Both the position numbers and the translations under genes were made by a program. Below, piece by piece: positions 43,080-52,544 of a DNA stretch of 64,000 bases. Numbering within the stretch: position 1 is the stretch's first letter; each line of letters begins with the position of its first letter. This DNA comes from Streptomyces coacervatus. GTDB lineage: Bacteria; Actinomycetota; Actinomycetes; Streptomycetales; Streptomycetaceae. Location: assembly GCF_029223485.1 (NCBI RefSeq), contig NZ_JARHTP010000016.1:62001-126000 (forward strand). Reading direction: 5' to 3'. The notes beneath the pieces are model-generated. The model searched no databases and had not been told where the DNA came from. It worked only from the letters and a program-made list of their open reading frames with translations.

Positions 43080-45518
43080 TCAGCCACGAAGACGGGACAT
43101 CGTGGGATCGAACAGGGGCTCCTCTGCGACAACGGCCTCGATGCGCTGATCGAAGTACCCGATGTGCAGGGCAGTGCCTGGGGTAGCGAGCTCGACCGGC
43201 AGCCACGCGTATGCGATGCCCTTGCCGATCGTGTAGCCGTACGCCGCACTAGTGACGTACCCGACCGCACGCTCACCGTCGAACACCGGCTCCTTGCCCA
43301 GGACGACCGACTGCGGGTCATCGATGGTGAGGCAGGTCAACCTGCGCCGCACGTTCTCCTTGCGGAGCTCAAGCGCCGCCTTGCCGATGAACTCCCCCTT
43401 GTCCAGCTTCACGGCGAAGCCCACACCGGCCTCATAGGGGTCGTGCTCGTACGTCATGTCCGTGCCGAAGGAGCGGTACCCCTTCTCCAGGCGGAGGCTG
43501 TTGAAGGCGCCGCGGCCGGCGATGACGCCGCCCAGCGGCCTGGCCGCCTCCCACAGGGTGTCCCACAGCTTCTGGCCCTGGTCGGCGGTGGTGTACAGCT
43601 CCCAGCCGAGTTCACCGACGTACGACAGGCGCATGGCGGTGACGGGTACCGAGCCGATGTAGGCGCGCTTGGCGCGGAAGTACTTCAGGCCGTCGTTCGA
43701 GAAGTCCTCGTCCGTGAGGGGCTGCAGAACCTTGCGGGCCAGCGGGCCCCACAGGCCGATGCAGCAGGTGCCGGGGGTGATGTCGCGGACCTGGACGGTG
43801 CCGTCGGCGGGGAGGTGGCGGGTGAACCAGTCCAGGTCCAGATTGCCGTTGGCCCCGACCTGGAAGAGGTCGCGGGCCAGGCGGGCGACGGTGACGTCGC
43901 TGCGGATGCCGCCGTCGTGGTCGAGGAGGAGGGTGTACGTGACCGAGCCGACCGACTTGGCCACCTTGCTGGTGGTCAGGCCCTCCAGGAAGTCGGCGGC
44001 ACCGGGGCCGGTCACCTCCAGGCGCTTGAGGGCCGTCATGTCGTACATCGCGACGGTCTCGCGGGTGGCCTGCGCCTCGGCGCCGACGATGGGCGACCAG
44101 TACTGCGCCGCCCAGTCGTTGGGGGTGGGGATGGACCGGCCTTCGACCAGGGACGCGTTGGCCTCGTACCACTGCGGGCGCTCCCAGCCGTTCGCCTCCA
44201 GGAAGAAGGCGCCATGCTCCTGCTGGCGGGCGTGGAAGGGGCTGGTGCGGATCGGGCGCGGCTTCCCGGACGGCTGGAGGGGGTGGAGGATGTCGTAGAC
44301 CTCGACGAAGTTCTGGCAGTCGCGGGCCAGGACGTACTCCGGGGACAGCTGGTGCGGCTCGAAGCGGTTGACGTCGCACTCGTGCAGGTCGAAGGAGGAG
44401 CAGTAGCCGTCGACCAGCCATTCGGCCATGGCCCGGCCCACGCCCGCGGAGTGGGTGACCCACACGGCCTCGGCGACCCAGAAGCCCTTGACGTCCTGGG
44501 ACTCGCCGAGCAGCGGGTAGTTGTCGGTGGTGAAGGAGAACAGGCCGTTGATGCCCTCCTCGACCTTCGCCTCCTTGGTGGAGGGGAGGAGGGACTGGGT
44601 CTCCGTCCAGGCCGGCTCGAAGTCCTCCTCCGTGAACTTCAGGACCGAGGGCATGGTCTCGGCCTCGTCGAAGGAGAGGATCTCGTCCGCGGTGATCGGC
44701 ATCGGACGGTGGCCGTAGTAGCCGATACCGATGCCGTCGAAGCGGTCGCGGTAGTAGAGGTCGGCGTCCTGGTGGCGCAGGATCGGGCGGACCGCCTCCT
44801 CGGTCTGGCCGGCGAGCGCGGGGATCGGGCCGGTCCAGGCGAGTTGGTGGGCGAGCGGGGTCAGCGGGAGGTTCATGCCGGCCATGCGGGCGATCTTCGG
44901 GCCCCAGATGCCGGCGCAGCACACGACGATGTCGGCGGGGATCTCGCCCTGGTCGGTGAGGACGCCGGTGACGCGGCCGTCGGCCTGCTGGACGTCCAGG
45001 ACCTCGTGGCGGGCGAGGAACGTCACGCCGCGTTCGGTCGCCCGGCGGATCTGCGCCTCGACGGCGAGGACCGCCTTCGCGAGGCCGTCCGTCGGGACGA
45101 GGAGGCCGCCGAGGACCTTGTCCCGGTTGACCAGCGGGTGCTGCTCGACGCATTCGTCGGCGCTCAGCAGCCGGGACTCGATGCCCCAGGCGGTGATCCA
45201 GCCGTGCCGTCGGTGCAGTTCCGCGAGGCGCTCGGGGGTGGTGGCCACTTCGAGGCCGCCGACCTGCAGGAAGCAGGGCTTGCCGTCGACGTCGAGCGAA
45301 CAGAACTTCTCGACGGTGTAGCGGGCCAGCTCGGTCATGGTCTTGGAGGAGTTGGTCTGAAAGACCAGGCCCGGCGCGTGTGAGGTGGAACCTCCCGTGG
45401 CGGGCAGCGGGCCCTGGTCGACCACGGTCACACCGGTCCAGCCTCGCGCGGAGATCTCGTCGGCGAGGGCCGCTCCCACGACGCCCGCTCCGATGATCAC
45501 CACTCGGGGTCCCGCCAT
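43080..45518 (-). CDS. Dimethylglycine oxidase / dehydrogenase (FAD, folate-linked)
   Basis: 812 aa from ATG 45518 (GGAGGT upstream). N-terminal DAO fold, VVIIGAGVVGAALADEI. The segment TGGSTSHAPGLVFQ carries His47, equivalent to the flavin-linked His of Arthrobacter DMGO. The C-terminal half (from about 430) is a GcvT-type THF-binding domain ending near YGYTIGKGIAYAWLP. It would turn dimethylglycine into sarcosine and pass the methyl carbon to THF. A sarcosine dehydrogenase of the same architecture is the alternative, but a sarcosine oxidase follows directly downstream. The promoter has a perfect operator. Confidence 0.86.
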   Translation of the reverse strand: MAGPRVVIIGAGVVGAALADEISARGWTGVTVVDQGPLPATGGSTSHAPGLVFQTNSSKTMTELARYTVEKFCSLDVDGKPCFLQVGGLEVATTPERLAELHRRHGWITAWGIESRLLSADECVEQHPLVNRDKVLGGLLVPTDGLAKAVLAVEAQIRRATERGVTFLARHEVLDVQQADGRVTGVLTDQGEIPADIVVCCAGIWGPKIARMAGMNLPLTPLAHQLAWTGPIPALAGQTEEAVRPILRHQDADLYYRDRFDGIGIGYYGHRPMPITADEILSFDEAETMPSVLKFTEEDFEPAWTETQSLLPSTKEAKVEEGINGLFSFTTDNYPLLGESQDVKGFWVAEAVWVTHSAGVGRAMAEWLVDGYCSSFDLHECDVNRFEPHQLSPEYVLARDCQNFVEVYDILHPLQPSGKPRPIRTSPFHARQQEHGAFFLEANGWERPQWYEANASLVEGRSIPTPNDWAAQYWSPIVGAEAQATRETVAMYDMTALKRLEVTGPGAADFLEGLTTSKVAKSVGSVTYTLLLDHDGGIRSDVTVARLARDLFQVGANGNLDLDWFTRHLPADGTVQVRDITPGTCCIGLWGPLARKVLQPLTDEDFSNDGLKYFRAKRAYIGSVPVTAMRLSYVGELGWELYTTADQGQKLWDTLWEAARPLGGVIAGRGAFNSLRLEKGYRSFGTDMTYEHDPYEAGVGFAVKLDKGEFIGKAALELRKENVRRRLTCLTIDDPQSVVLGKEPVFDGERAVGYVTSAAYGYTIGKGIAYAWLPVELATPGTALHIGYFDQRIEAVVAEEPLFDPTMSRLRG

Positions 45519-45548
45519 CGCCGCACCTCCGGAAATCAAAACCGTCCA

Positions 45549-45616
45549 GTTGCTTTCTGCGCAACGTGATTCAGGTTGCGCAACTCAATGTGCCTGTCGC
45601 GGGGAGGGGGTGTCAA
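45549..45616 (-). promoter_or_regulatory. Promoter and operators of the dimethylglycine oxidase gene
   Basis: Minus-strand TTGACA (45616-45611), 18 bp, CACATT (45592-45587). Then come the palindrome GTTGCGCAAC (45584-45575) and a perfect operator GTTGC-N7-GCAAC (45565-45549) in tandem, before the ribosome site GGAGGT. Confidence 0.7.
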
Positions 45617-45667
45617 GGGGTCCGTGACGTCCGAAAACAGGCCGGAACACCCGCCCTGAACACGGCA

Positions 45668-45713
45668 ATGCCCGGCGGGCGGCGCGTACCTGCACGCACC
45701 GCCCGCCGGGCAT
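45668..45713 (-). terminator. Strong hairpin ending the betB-ABC importer operon
   Basis: Perfect 15-bp arms atgcccggcgggcgg (45668-45682) and ccgcccgccgggcat (45699-45713), 25 bases beyond the stop of the binding-protein gene. Confidence 0.85.
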
Positions 45714-45737
45714 GTCCGACCGGCCTGTGGACTCGGC

Positions 45738-46700
45738 CTACTTGATCCAGGCGTCGACCTTGTCCTTGTTGGCCTCGACCCACTTCTTGGCCGCCGCATC
45801 GTCGGACAACTTGTCCTGAGCGATGTACTTGGCGACCTCGTTCTGGTCGTCGTTCGTCCAGTTGAAGTTCTTCACCAGGTCGTAGGCGGGGCTGCCGGAC
45901 TTGGCGAACTTCGCGCTGACGATCTTGTTGAGGTTGTAGATCGGGTAGTCGCAGGCGACCTTCGCCGCGTCGGTGTCACAGCCCGTCTTGTACGCGGGCA
46001 GGGAGACCTTCTTCAGCGGGACCTCGGACAGGAACCACTGCGGCTCGTAGAAGTAGCCGATCACCCACTTCTTGTTCTTCTCGGCGTCGCGGAAGGCCGT
46101 GATGAGGGCCGCCTCGCTGCCCGCGTACACCACCTTGAAGTTCAGCTTCAGGTTCTTCACCAGCGCCGCGTCGTTGGTGACGTACGACGGGTCGCCGTCC
46201 AGGAGCTGGCCCTTGCCGCTCGACTCGGAGGTCTTGAACTGCGACGCGTACTTGTTGAGGTTCTTCCACTGGAGGATGTCGGGGTGCGCCTTGGCCAGCC
46301 ACGGCGGCACGTACCAGCCGATGAGGCCCTTGTTGCCGGTCTGGCCGGCGTCGACGGCGGTCTTCTGGCCGTCGATGTACTTCTTCACCAGGTCGGCGTG
46401 GCCCCAGTTCTCCAGGACCGCGTCGACCTCGCCGGTGCCGAAGCCCTGCCAGGCGATCTGTTCCTTCAGGTTCTTCTTGGTGACCGTACAGCCGAGGTTG
46501 TGCTGCGCGACGTATGCGACGACCGCCGCGTCGGCCTCGTAGCCCACCCACGGGTTGACGGCCAGGTTGAAGGTGCCGCACTTGCCCGAGCTGCCCGAGC
46601 CCGCGGAGGAGCTGTCGCCGACCTTCGCCCCGCCGCAGGCAGTGAGGGTGAGGCCGAGGACGGCCAGGCCGGCCGCGCCGGCTTGCCAGTGTCTTGCCAT
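45738..46700 (-). CDS. Glycine betaine/quaternary amine ABC transporter substrate-binding lipoprotein
   Basis: 320 aa. Lipoprotein signal peptide with lipobox LTACGG (Cys about 22). The OpuAC-type fold starts FNLAVNPWVGYEADAAVVAYV. Trp and Tyr residues at NPWVGYE, ENWGH, GWYVPPWL and YFYEPQW would form the aromatic cage for a trimethylammonium group. Last gene of the betB-ATPase-permease-binding protein operon, 13 bp after the permease and followed by a hairpin. Confidence 0.9.
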   Translation of the reverse strand: MARHWQAGAAGLAVLGLTLTACGGAKVGDSSSAGSGSSGKCGTFNLAVNPWVGYEADAAVVAYVAQHNLGCTVTKKNLKEQIAWQGFGTGEVDAVLENWGHADLVKKYIDGQKTAVDAGQTGNKGLIGWYVPPWLAKAHPDILQWKNLNKYASQFKTSESSGKGQLLDGDPSYVTNDAALVKNLKLNFKVVYAGSEAALITAFRDAEKNKKWVIGYFYEPQWFLSEVPLKKVSLPAYKTGCDTDAAKVACDYPIYNLNKIVSAKFAKSGSPAYDLVKNFNWTNDDQNEVAKYIAQDKLSDDAAAKKWVEANKDKVDAWIK

Positions 46701-46713
46701 GGTGTCCTGCTCC

Positions 46714-48717
46714 TTATGCGCTCGCGCGTCGCGCCGCTGCCTGAGTGATCCGGTCGAACATGACTCCGAGCAGTACGATGGCGAGTCCCGCCGCCAGCCC
46801 CTTGCCGTACAGCTCGTTCTGCGAGAATCCGGCCACTACGTCGTAGCCGAGGGCGCCCGCTCCTACCAGGCCGCCCACAACAACCATCGACAGCACGTAG
46901 ATCAGGCCCTGGTTGGTCGCGAGCGTCAGGGCACTGCGTGACATCGGCAGTTGGACCTTGGTGATGATCTGCCAGGTGTTGCACCCGGCGGAGGTGGCCG
47001 CTTCCACGGTGGTCTCCGGCACCGCGCGGATCCCGTCCGCGATGATCTTCATGGCGACCGGCGCCCCGTAGACGATCGCCGCGACGATGGCCGTGAAGCG
47101 GGTGGCGCCGAACAGCGCGAGGAACGGTACGAGGTAGACGAACGGCGGCATGACCTGGGCCGCGTCCAGAGTGGGCCGGATCATGCGGTCGGCCATCATG
47201 CTGCGGCCCATCCACACCCCGAAGACGATGCCGAGGATCATCACGAGCACCGTCGCGACGAGCGTCGAGGCCATTGTCGTCATGGCGTCCGACCACACAC
47301 CGGTGGCGACCAGCAGGCCCACGCACGCGGCCGTGGTGATCCCGGCCTTCCAGCCGCCGAGCACCACTGCCAGTGCGACCAGCACCGCGCCGACGAGCCA
47401 CCACGGGGAGTCGGTGAGCAGTGTCTGGAACGGGTTGAGCAGGCCGTTGGTGATGGCGTCGCGGAAGGCGTTCGTCAGGCCGGACAGGTTGTCCTGCACC
47501 CAGTTGGCCGCGGTGTCCGTCGCGCTCGCGATGCGGGTTCCGACGGTGCCGTCACCGGGGAAGTCGGCGGCCCACAGGTAGGTGTGCGAGAGGTAGATCA
47601 GGACCGCGGTGACCACGGCGCCGGCACCGAGCAGGGGCCTGCGCCACTTCTCGAAGCGGTTCCTGGAGTTGCGTGCGTGCTCCTCGCGCGCGCTGGCCGC
47701 GGTCGTGACCCGGTCCAGCACGATCGCCATGATCACGATGGCAAGGCCCGCGTTGAAGGCCGTGCCGACGTCGAGCGACTGCAGTGCCTGCAGGACGTTC
47801 ACGCCGAGGCCCGGTGCGTTGATCAGGGCCGCGATGGTCACCATGGCCAGGGCGGCCATGATGGTCTGGTTGACGCCCATCACCACGGTCCGCTTGGACA
47901 TCGGCAGCAGGACCTTCAGCAGCGACTGGCGCCGCGTGGCACCGAGGGAGTCGGCGGCCTCGACGGTCGTCTTCGACACGTTACGGATGGCGTGCGCCGT
48001 GATGCGGATCGTCGGCGGGGCCGCGTAGATCACGGTGGCGATGGTCGCGGACGCGCCGCCGATGAGGAAGAACAGGGTCAACGGTGCCAGGTAGACGAAG
48101 GTCGGCATCGTCTGCATGAAGTCCAGGAAGGGCGTCATGAGCCGGTTGAACCGGTCCGAAAGACCGGCAGCCACCCCGAGCGGGATCGCGAACAGCAGGG
48201 CCACGAACACCGCGCACAGGATGAGCGCCAGGGTGTCCATGCTCTCCTGCCACAGGCCCTGCAGCCCGAAGAAGGTGAAGCCGGCCACGGCCAGCAGGGC
48301 GACCTTCCAGTTGCCCACGGCCCAGGAGACGAACCCGGCGAGCCCGACGACGCCGAGCCAGCCGATCTCGGGGACCGGGCGGGCCCCGGACGGCTGGGAG
48401 ATCAGGTGCTGGACAAAGGTCACCAGGTTGTCGATGACCAGCCGGATCTCGTTGAAGAAGTACAGGAAGAGCGGGTTGGAGTTGCGGTTGGCGCCGATGG
48501 AGTCGTTGAAGTCGTTGATCCACCGGTGCAGATCGGTCAGATCGGCCACTGCCAGGGACAGGGTCTGCTTGCCGCGCAGAAGGGCGAACAGCACCAGCCA
48601 GACGACGAGGATCGCGCCGATCACCATGGGCCGGCTGACCTTGCGCGCGCCCTTGGCGGGCGCGGTTGCCGGTTCCGCGGCCTCGGTTTTCTCGGGTTTC
48701 TCCACGGCGACGGTCAT
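46714..48717 (-). CDS. Betaine-type ABC transporter permease, two fused permease domains
   Basis: 667 aa from ATG 48717, which shares one base with the ATPase stop; GTG 48720 is also possible. Two BPD_transp_1 domains occur in one chain. The first has the EAA-type loop VEAADSLGATRRQSLLKVLLPMSK near 260-285, the second VEAATSAGCNTWQIITKVQLPMSR near 590-615. About 12 membrane helices are apparent. Usual OpuAB/ProW proteins are about 300 aa and form homodimers; this fusion would act as a complete membrane unit. Confidence 0.88.
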   Translation of the reverse strand: MTVAVEKPEKTEAAEPATAPAKGARKVSRPMVIGAILVVWLVLFALLRGKQTLSLAVADLTDLHRWINDFNDSIGANRNSNPLFLYFFNEIRLVIDNLVTFVQHLISQPSGARPVPEIGWLGVVGLAGFVSWAVGNWKVALLAVAGFTFFGLQGLWQESMDTLALILCAVFVALLFAIPLGVAAGLSDRFNRLMTPFLDFMQTMPTFVYLAPLTLFFLIGGASATIATVIYAAPPTIRITAHAIRNVSKTTVEAADSLGATRRQSLLKVLLPMSKRTVVMGVNQTIMAALAMVTIAALINAPGLGVNVLQALQSLDVGTAFNAGLAIVIMAIVLDRVTTAASAREEHARNSRNRFEKWRRPLLGAGAVVTAVLIYLSHTYLWAADFPGDGTVGTRIASATDTAANWVQDNLSGLTNAFRDAITNGLLNPFQTLLTDSPWWLVGAVLVALAVVLGGWKAGITTAACVGLLVATGVWSDAMTTMASTLVATVLVMILGIVFGVWMGRSMMADRMIRPTLDAAQVMPPFVYLVPFLALFGATRFTAIVAAIVYGAPVAMKIIADGIRAVPETTVEAATSAGCNTWQIITKVQLPMSRSALTLATNQGLIYVLSMVVVGGLVGAGALGYDVVAGFSQNELYGKGLAAGLAIVLLGVMFDRITQAAARRASA

Positions 48718-49805
48718 CACGCGCCGCCTTCCTGCCCGGCGACCACCGCGAGGATCTCCTCGTCGCCGACGATGCCGAGCAGCTTGCCGTTCTCGACGAC
48801 CTTGACGGGCTTGTCGGCGGCCAGGACGACCCGGGTGGCCTCCTTCACGACGACGTCGGGGCCCAGTTCCGGGCCGTCCAGGTCGTCGCCGTCCTCCGGA
48901 GCCCGCATGATCCACTTCAGCGTGAGGACGTCGCCGCGCGGCACGTCCTTGACGAACTCGCGTACGTAGTCGTCGGCGGGGGCGCCCACGAGTTCGTCGC
49001 CGGTGCCGCACTGGACCATCTTGCCGTCGCGCATGATCAGGATGCGGTCGCCCAGCTTGAGGGCTTCCGAGAGGTCGTGGGTGATGAAGACCATGGTCTT
49101 GCCGACCTCGTGGTGGAGGCGGATGACCTCGTTCTGCATGTCGCGGCGGATCAGCGGGTCGAGCGCGGAGAACGGCTCGTCGAAGAAGAGCACGTCCGGG
49201 TCGCCGGCCAACGCCCTTGCCAGGCCCACGCGTTGCTGCATACCGCCGGAGAGCTGGTCGGGGTAGGAGTTCTCGTAGCCGGCCAGGCCGACCAGCTCGA
49301 CGACCTCCAGGGCCCGCTTGGTGCGCTCGGCCTTGCTCATGCCGCGGATCTCCAGGCCGAAGGCCACGTTGTCCACCACCCTGCGGTGGGGCAGCAGCCC
49401 GAAGTGCTGGAAGACCATGGAGAACTTGCGGCGGCGCAGGTCACGCAGCCGCTTGTCGTCGGCCTGGCGGATGTCCTGGCCCTCGAAGACGACCTCACCC
49501 GAGGTGGGTTCGATCAGCCGGGTCAGACATCGCACCAGGGTGGACTTGCCGGAGCCGGACAGGCCCATGACGACGAAGACCTCGCCCGGCGCGACCTCGA
49601 AGTTGACGTCGCGCACGGCGGCGGTACATCCGGTGCGGTCCATGAGCTCGCGGCGACTGAGCCCGCACAGCTCCTCCGATTCCGGCACCCGGTCGGCCTT
49701 CGGCCCGAACACCTTCCACAGATTGCGCACAGATATGACGGGCGTGCCGTCCGAGTCCTGAGGGGTGCCGCGCCGCTGCGGCACCTCGGTCTGTGTGGGG
49801 GTCAC
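48717..49805 (-). CDS. Glycine betaine ABC transporter ATP-binding protein with CBS domains
   Basis: 362 aa from GTG 49805, chosen because GAGG lies six bases upstream; ATG 49817 has no ribosome site. Walker A GLSGSGKST, signature LSGGMQQRVGLARAL, Walker B DVLFFDEPFSALD, then a C-terminal CBS-like pair (about 270-350), as in OpuAA/ProV. CBS domains of this group sense ionic strength. It lies 20 bp after betB, so uptake and aldehyde oxidation share a transcript. Confidence 0.9.
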   Translation of the reverse strand: MTPTQTEVPQRRGTPQDSDGTPVISVRNLWKVFGPKADRVPESEELCGLSRRELMDRTGCTAAVRDVNFEVAPGEVFVVMGLSGSGKSTLVRCLTRLIEPTSGEVVFEGQDIRQADDKRLRDLRRRKFSMVFQHFGLLPHRRVVDNVAFGLEIRGMSKAERTKRALEVVELVGLAGYENSYPDQLSGGMQQRVGLARALAGDPDVLFFDEPFSALDPLIRRDMQNEVIRLHHEVGKTMVFITHDLSEALKLGDRILIMRDGKMVQCGTGDELVGAPADDYVREFVKDVPRGDVLTLKWIMRAPEDGDDLDGPELGPDVVVKEATRVVLAADKPVKVVENGKLLGIVGDEEILAVVAGQEGGA

Positions 49806-49825
49806 GTTCGACCTCATTTCGGCGT

Positions 49826-51295
49826 TCAGCCGCGGAACCAGCGCTGCGGCCGGGGTTGGATGTTCTGCCAGATGTGCTTGGGCTCGCGGTACTCGTCCAG
49901 GCCGGTCGGTCCCAGCTCCCGGCCGACGCCCGAGTGCCCGAAGCCACCCCATTCCGCTTGCGGCACATAGGGGTGGTAGTCGTTGATCCACACCGTGCCG
50001 TGGCGCAGCCGCCGGGCGACCCGCTGGGCCTTCCCGGCGTCCTGCGTCCAGACGGCGCCGGCGAGTCCGTACTCGGTGTCGTTGGCGATGCGTACGGCAT
50101 CGTCCTCGTCGGTGAAGCGCTCGATCGTGAGCACGGGTCCGAAGGACTCCTCGTGCACCACATTCATGTCCTGCCGGCACTCGTCGAGGACGGTCGGCGG
50201 GTAGTAGAAGCCGTTCGCGAGGGCCGGGTCGTCCGGCCGCTCGCCGCCGCAGCGCAGTACTGCGCCTTCCGCGATGCCCGCGGCGACGTACGCCTCGACC
50301 TTCGCCAGGTGCTGGGCGGAGATCAGCGCGCCGGTCTCGGCATCGGCGTCGAAGGGCCCGCCCAGCCGGATCTGCCGCGCACGCCGCACCACCTCGTCGA
50401 CGAAGCGGTCGTGCAGCGAGTCCTCGACGATCAGCCGGGCGCCGGCCGAGCAGACCTGCCCCGAGTGCAGGAAGACGGCCGTGAGAGCCATGTCCACGGC
50501 CGTCTCGAAGTCGGCGTCGGCGAAGACGACATTGGGGTTCTTGCCGCCGAGCTCCAGCGCCACCTTCTTCACGGTGGCGGCGGCGGTGGCCATGATCCGC
50601 TTGCCGGTCTCCAGCCCCCCAGTGAAGGACACCATGTCCACGTCGGGGCTCTCGGAGAGCGGTGCGCCCACCTCGGGCCCGGTGCCCAGGACGAGATTGG
50701 CGGCGCCGGCCGGCAGCCCGGCCTCCTCCAGTGCCTTCATCAGCAGGATGGAGGTGGAGGGGGTGAGCTCGCTGGGCTTCAGGACGATCGTGTTGCCGGC
50801 GAGCAGCGCCGGGGCGACCTTCCAACTGGCCTGCAGCAGAGGGTAGTTCCAGGGCGTGATCAGCCCGCACACGCCAACCGGCTCGTAGACGACACGACTG
50901 ACGGCGTCATCCCGCCCGGTGTCGATCACCCGTCCGGCGTCGGTGCCGCCGATCCCGCCGTAGAAGCGGAAGCAGGAGACGACGTCGGCGATGTCGTACT
51001 CGCTCTCCACCAGCCGCTTGCCGGTGTCCAGCGACTCGGCGCGGGCGAATTCCTTGGCGTCGCGCTCAAGGATGTCGGCGGTGCGCAGCAGCAGCGCGCC
51101 GCGCTCACGCTCGGGAGTGCGGGGCCAGGGCCCCTCGTCGAAGGCTCGGCGGGCCGCGGCGATCGCCGCCTCCGTGTCCGGACGCGTCCCTTCCGGTACG
51201 GTCGCCGAAAGCGTGCCGTCAGCGGGACAGCGGATCTCGCGGCGCCCGCCGGCCACCGGCTCACGCCACTCTCCGTCCACATACAGATCTGCCAC
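49826..51295 (-). CDS. betB: Betaine-aldehyde dehydrogenase (ALDH superfamily)
   Basis: 489 aa from GTG 51295. ITPWNYPLLQASWKVAPALLAGN, the general base Glu in ALELGGKNPN and the nucleophile Cys in HSGQVCSAGAR define a working aldehyde dehydrogenase. Length and EWGGFGHSGVGRELGPTGLDEYREPKHI match BetB. It oxidises betaine aldehyde to glycine betaine. The exact aldehyde is inferred from the ABC importer downstream and betA nearby. It is divergent from purU across a 219-bp region holding operators for both. Confidence 0.88.
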   Translation of the reverse strand: MADLYVDGEWREPVAGGRREIRCPADGTLSATVPEGTRPDTEAAIAAARRAFDEGPWPRTPERERGALLLRTADILERDAKEFARAESLDTGKRLVESEYDIADVVSCFRFYGGIGGTDAGRVIDTGRDDAVSRVVYEPVGVCGLITPWNYPLLQASWKVAPALLAGNTIVLKPSELTPSTSILLMKALEEAGLPAGAANLVLGTGPEVGAPLSESPDVDMVSFTGGLETGKRIMATAAATVKKVALELGGKNPNVVFADADFETAVDMALTAVFLHSGQVCSAGARLIVEDSLHDRFVDEVVRRARQIRLGGPFDADAETGALISAQHLAKVEAYVAAGIAEGAVLRCGGERPDDPALANGFYYPPTVLDECRQDMNVVHEESFGPVLTIERFTDEDDAVRIANDTEYGLAGAVWTQDAGKAQRVARRLRHGTVWINDYHPYVPQAEWGGFGHSGVGRELGPTGLDEYREPKHIWQNIQPRPQRWFRG

Positions 51296-51320
51296 GCGCC
51301 AAGCCTTTCAACCGAAATTC

Positions 51321-51385
51321 GTTGCGCATCGTGCATTCAATTGCTTGTGGTGGAACACCCTGACGAATGACCAGACATACGTCAA
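51321..51385 (-). promoter_or_regulatory. Promoter and operator of the betB-importer operon
   Basis: Minus-strand TTGACG (51385-51380), 17 bp, CAGGGT (51362-51357). Twenty bases further is a degenerate site, plus strand GTTGC-GCATCGT-GCATT (51321-51337), two mismatches from consensus. Confidence 0.55.
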
Positions 51386-51434
51386 GGGGTTGGTGCATGA
51401 CGATTTCGCAAGGGGCCCAATGGTCCCCGTTCTC

Positions 51435-51499
51435 TTGACCGAGGGGCCTGTCGGCCCTGACCATGTTGCGCATCGCTCACTGAGTTGTGCAATACGCAC
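51435..51499 (+). promoter_or_regulatory. Promoter and operators of purU
   Basis: TTGACC (51435-51440), 18 bp, GACCAT (51459-51464). GTTGCGCATCGC starts at 51465, and a second half-site pair GTTGT-GCAATAC-GCAC lies at 51484-51499. The ribosome site GGAGG (51504-51508) and ATG (51515) follow. Confidence 0.6.
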
Positions 51500-51514
51500 C
51501 GACGGAGGCCGCAT

Positions 51515-52387
51515 ATGTCCCCTCGCCCGCAACCTGGCCGTGAGTACGTCCTCACCCTCTCGTGTCCCGACAGCGCGGGACTGGTCCACGCCGTGAGCGG
51601 CTTCCTCGTCAGGAACTCCGGCAACATCCTGGAGAGCCAGCAGTTCGATGATCGACTCCAGGGCCGTTTCTTCATGAGGGTCCACTTCGATGTTTCCGAT
51701 CCAAACGCGGATCTGGAAACTCTGCGTTACCGGTTCGGTCCCGTGGCCGAGGCCTACCGCATCTCCTGGAAGCTGTGGGACGCCTCGACGCCGACCCGCA
51801 CGCTGATCATGGTCTCCAAGTTCGGCCACTGCCTGAACGACCTGCTCTTCCGTCGCCGCACCGGCGCCCTCAACATCGAGATCCCGGCGATCGTCTCCAA
51901 CCACCGCGACTTCGAGGGCCTGGCGGAGACCTACGGCATCCCCTTCCACCACGTCCCGGTCACCAAGGAGACCAAGCCGGAGGCCGAGGCACGGCTGCTG
52001 GAGCTGGTGAGCGAGCTGGACGTCGACCTCGTGGTGCTGGCCCGCTACATGCAGGTCCTCTCCGACGACCTGTGCAAGCAGCTGGAGGGCCGTGCGATCA
52101 ACATCCACCACTCCTTCCTCCCCAGCTTCAAGGGCGCGCGCCCATACGTCCAGGCCTACGACCGCGGAGTGAAGCTCGTCGGCGCGACGGCGCACTATGT
52201 GACCTCGGACCTGGACGAGGGGCAGATCATCGAGCAGGACGTGGTCCGGGTGGACCACTCGCTCGACCCCGGGGAGCTGGTCACGGTCGGCCGGGACGTG
52301 GAGGCACAGGTACTGGCACACGCCGTGAAGTGGCACAGCGAGAGCCGGGTGATGGTGGACGGCAGCCGCACGGTGGTCTTCCGCTGA
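51515..52387 (+). CDS. purU: Formyltetrahydrofolate deformylase
   Basis: 290 aa. An N-terminal ACT domain (LTLSCPDSAGLVHAVSGFLV) is followed by the formyltransferase-like catalytic domain with NIHHSFLPSFKGARPY and HYVTSDLDEGQIIEQD, which holds the Asn-His-Asp set. It hydrolyses 10-formyl-THF to formate and THF, releasing THF when much C1 flows from methyl groups. It starts at ATG 51515 behind GGAGG; an in-frame ATG ten codons earlier falls in the operator. It is the intact version of the chimeric fragment at 17910-18155. Confidence 0.94.
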   Translation: MSPRPQPGREYVLTLSCPDSAGLVHAVSGFLVRNSGNILESQQFDDRLQGRFFMRVHFDVSDPNADLETLRYRFGPVAEAYRISWKLWDASTPTRTLIMVSKFGHCLNDLLFRRRTGALNIEIPAIVSNHRDFEGLAETYGIPFHHVPVTKETKPEAEARLLELVSELDVDLVVLARYMQVLSDDLCKQLEGRAINIHHSFLPSFKGARPYVQAYDRGVKLVGATAHYVTSDLDEGQIIEQDVVRVDHSLDPGELVTVGRDVEAQVLAHAVKWHSESRVMVDGSRTVVFR

Positions 52388-52456
52388 GCGGTACGGCACG
52401 GCGCCCTATGTATACGGAGGCATGCGGTGCATACGGGCGCCGGCCGGCACCACCAG

Positions 52457-52524
52457 CCCGTCCGGCGTTTGAGGACGAGGCCCCTTAAGGGCCGAAGCGG
52501 GGGTCTGGGGGCGGCAGCCCCCAG
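52457..52524 (+). repeat. Streptomyces intergenic repeat (same family as in soxD-soxA)
   Basis: cccgtccggcgtttgaggac, a gaggccccttaagggcc stem and a ctgggggc-ggca-gcccccag hairpin (52505-52524). It lies in the 157-bp gap between convergent purU and the MetF-like gene, and probably ends both transcripts. Confidence 0.8.
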
Positions 52525-52544
52525 CAACGCCCGCTGCACCCCCC

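Noticed and set aside
43164..45383. 739-codon plus-strand frame opposite dimethylglycine oxidase
   Set aside because: Shadow frame; the minus strand has clear DAO and GcvT domains and a good ribosome site.
46951..48969. 672-codon plus-strand frame opposite the permease gene
   Set aside because: His/Asp/Gly-rich antisense product without hydrophobic or domain structure; the permease is unmistakable.
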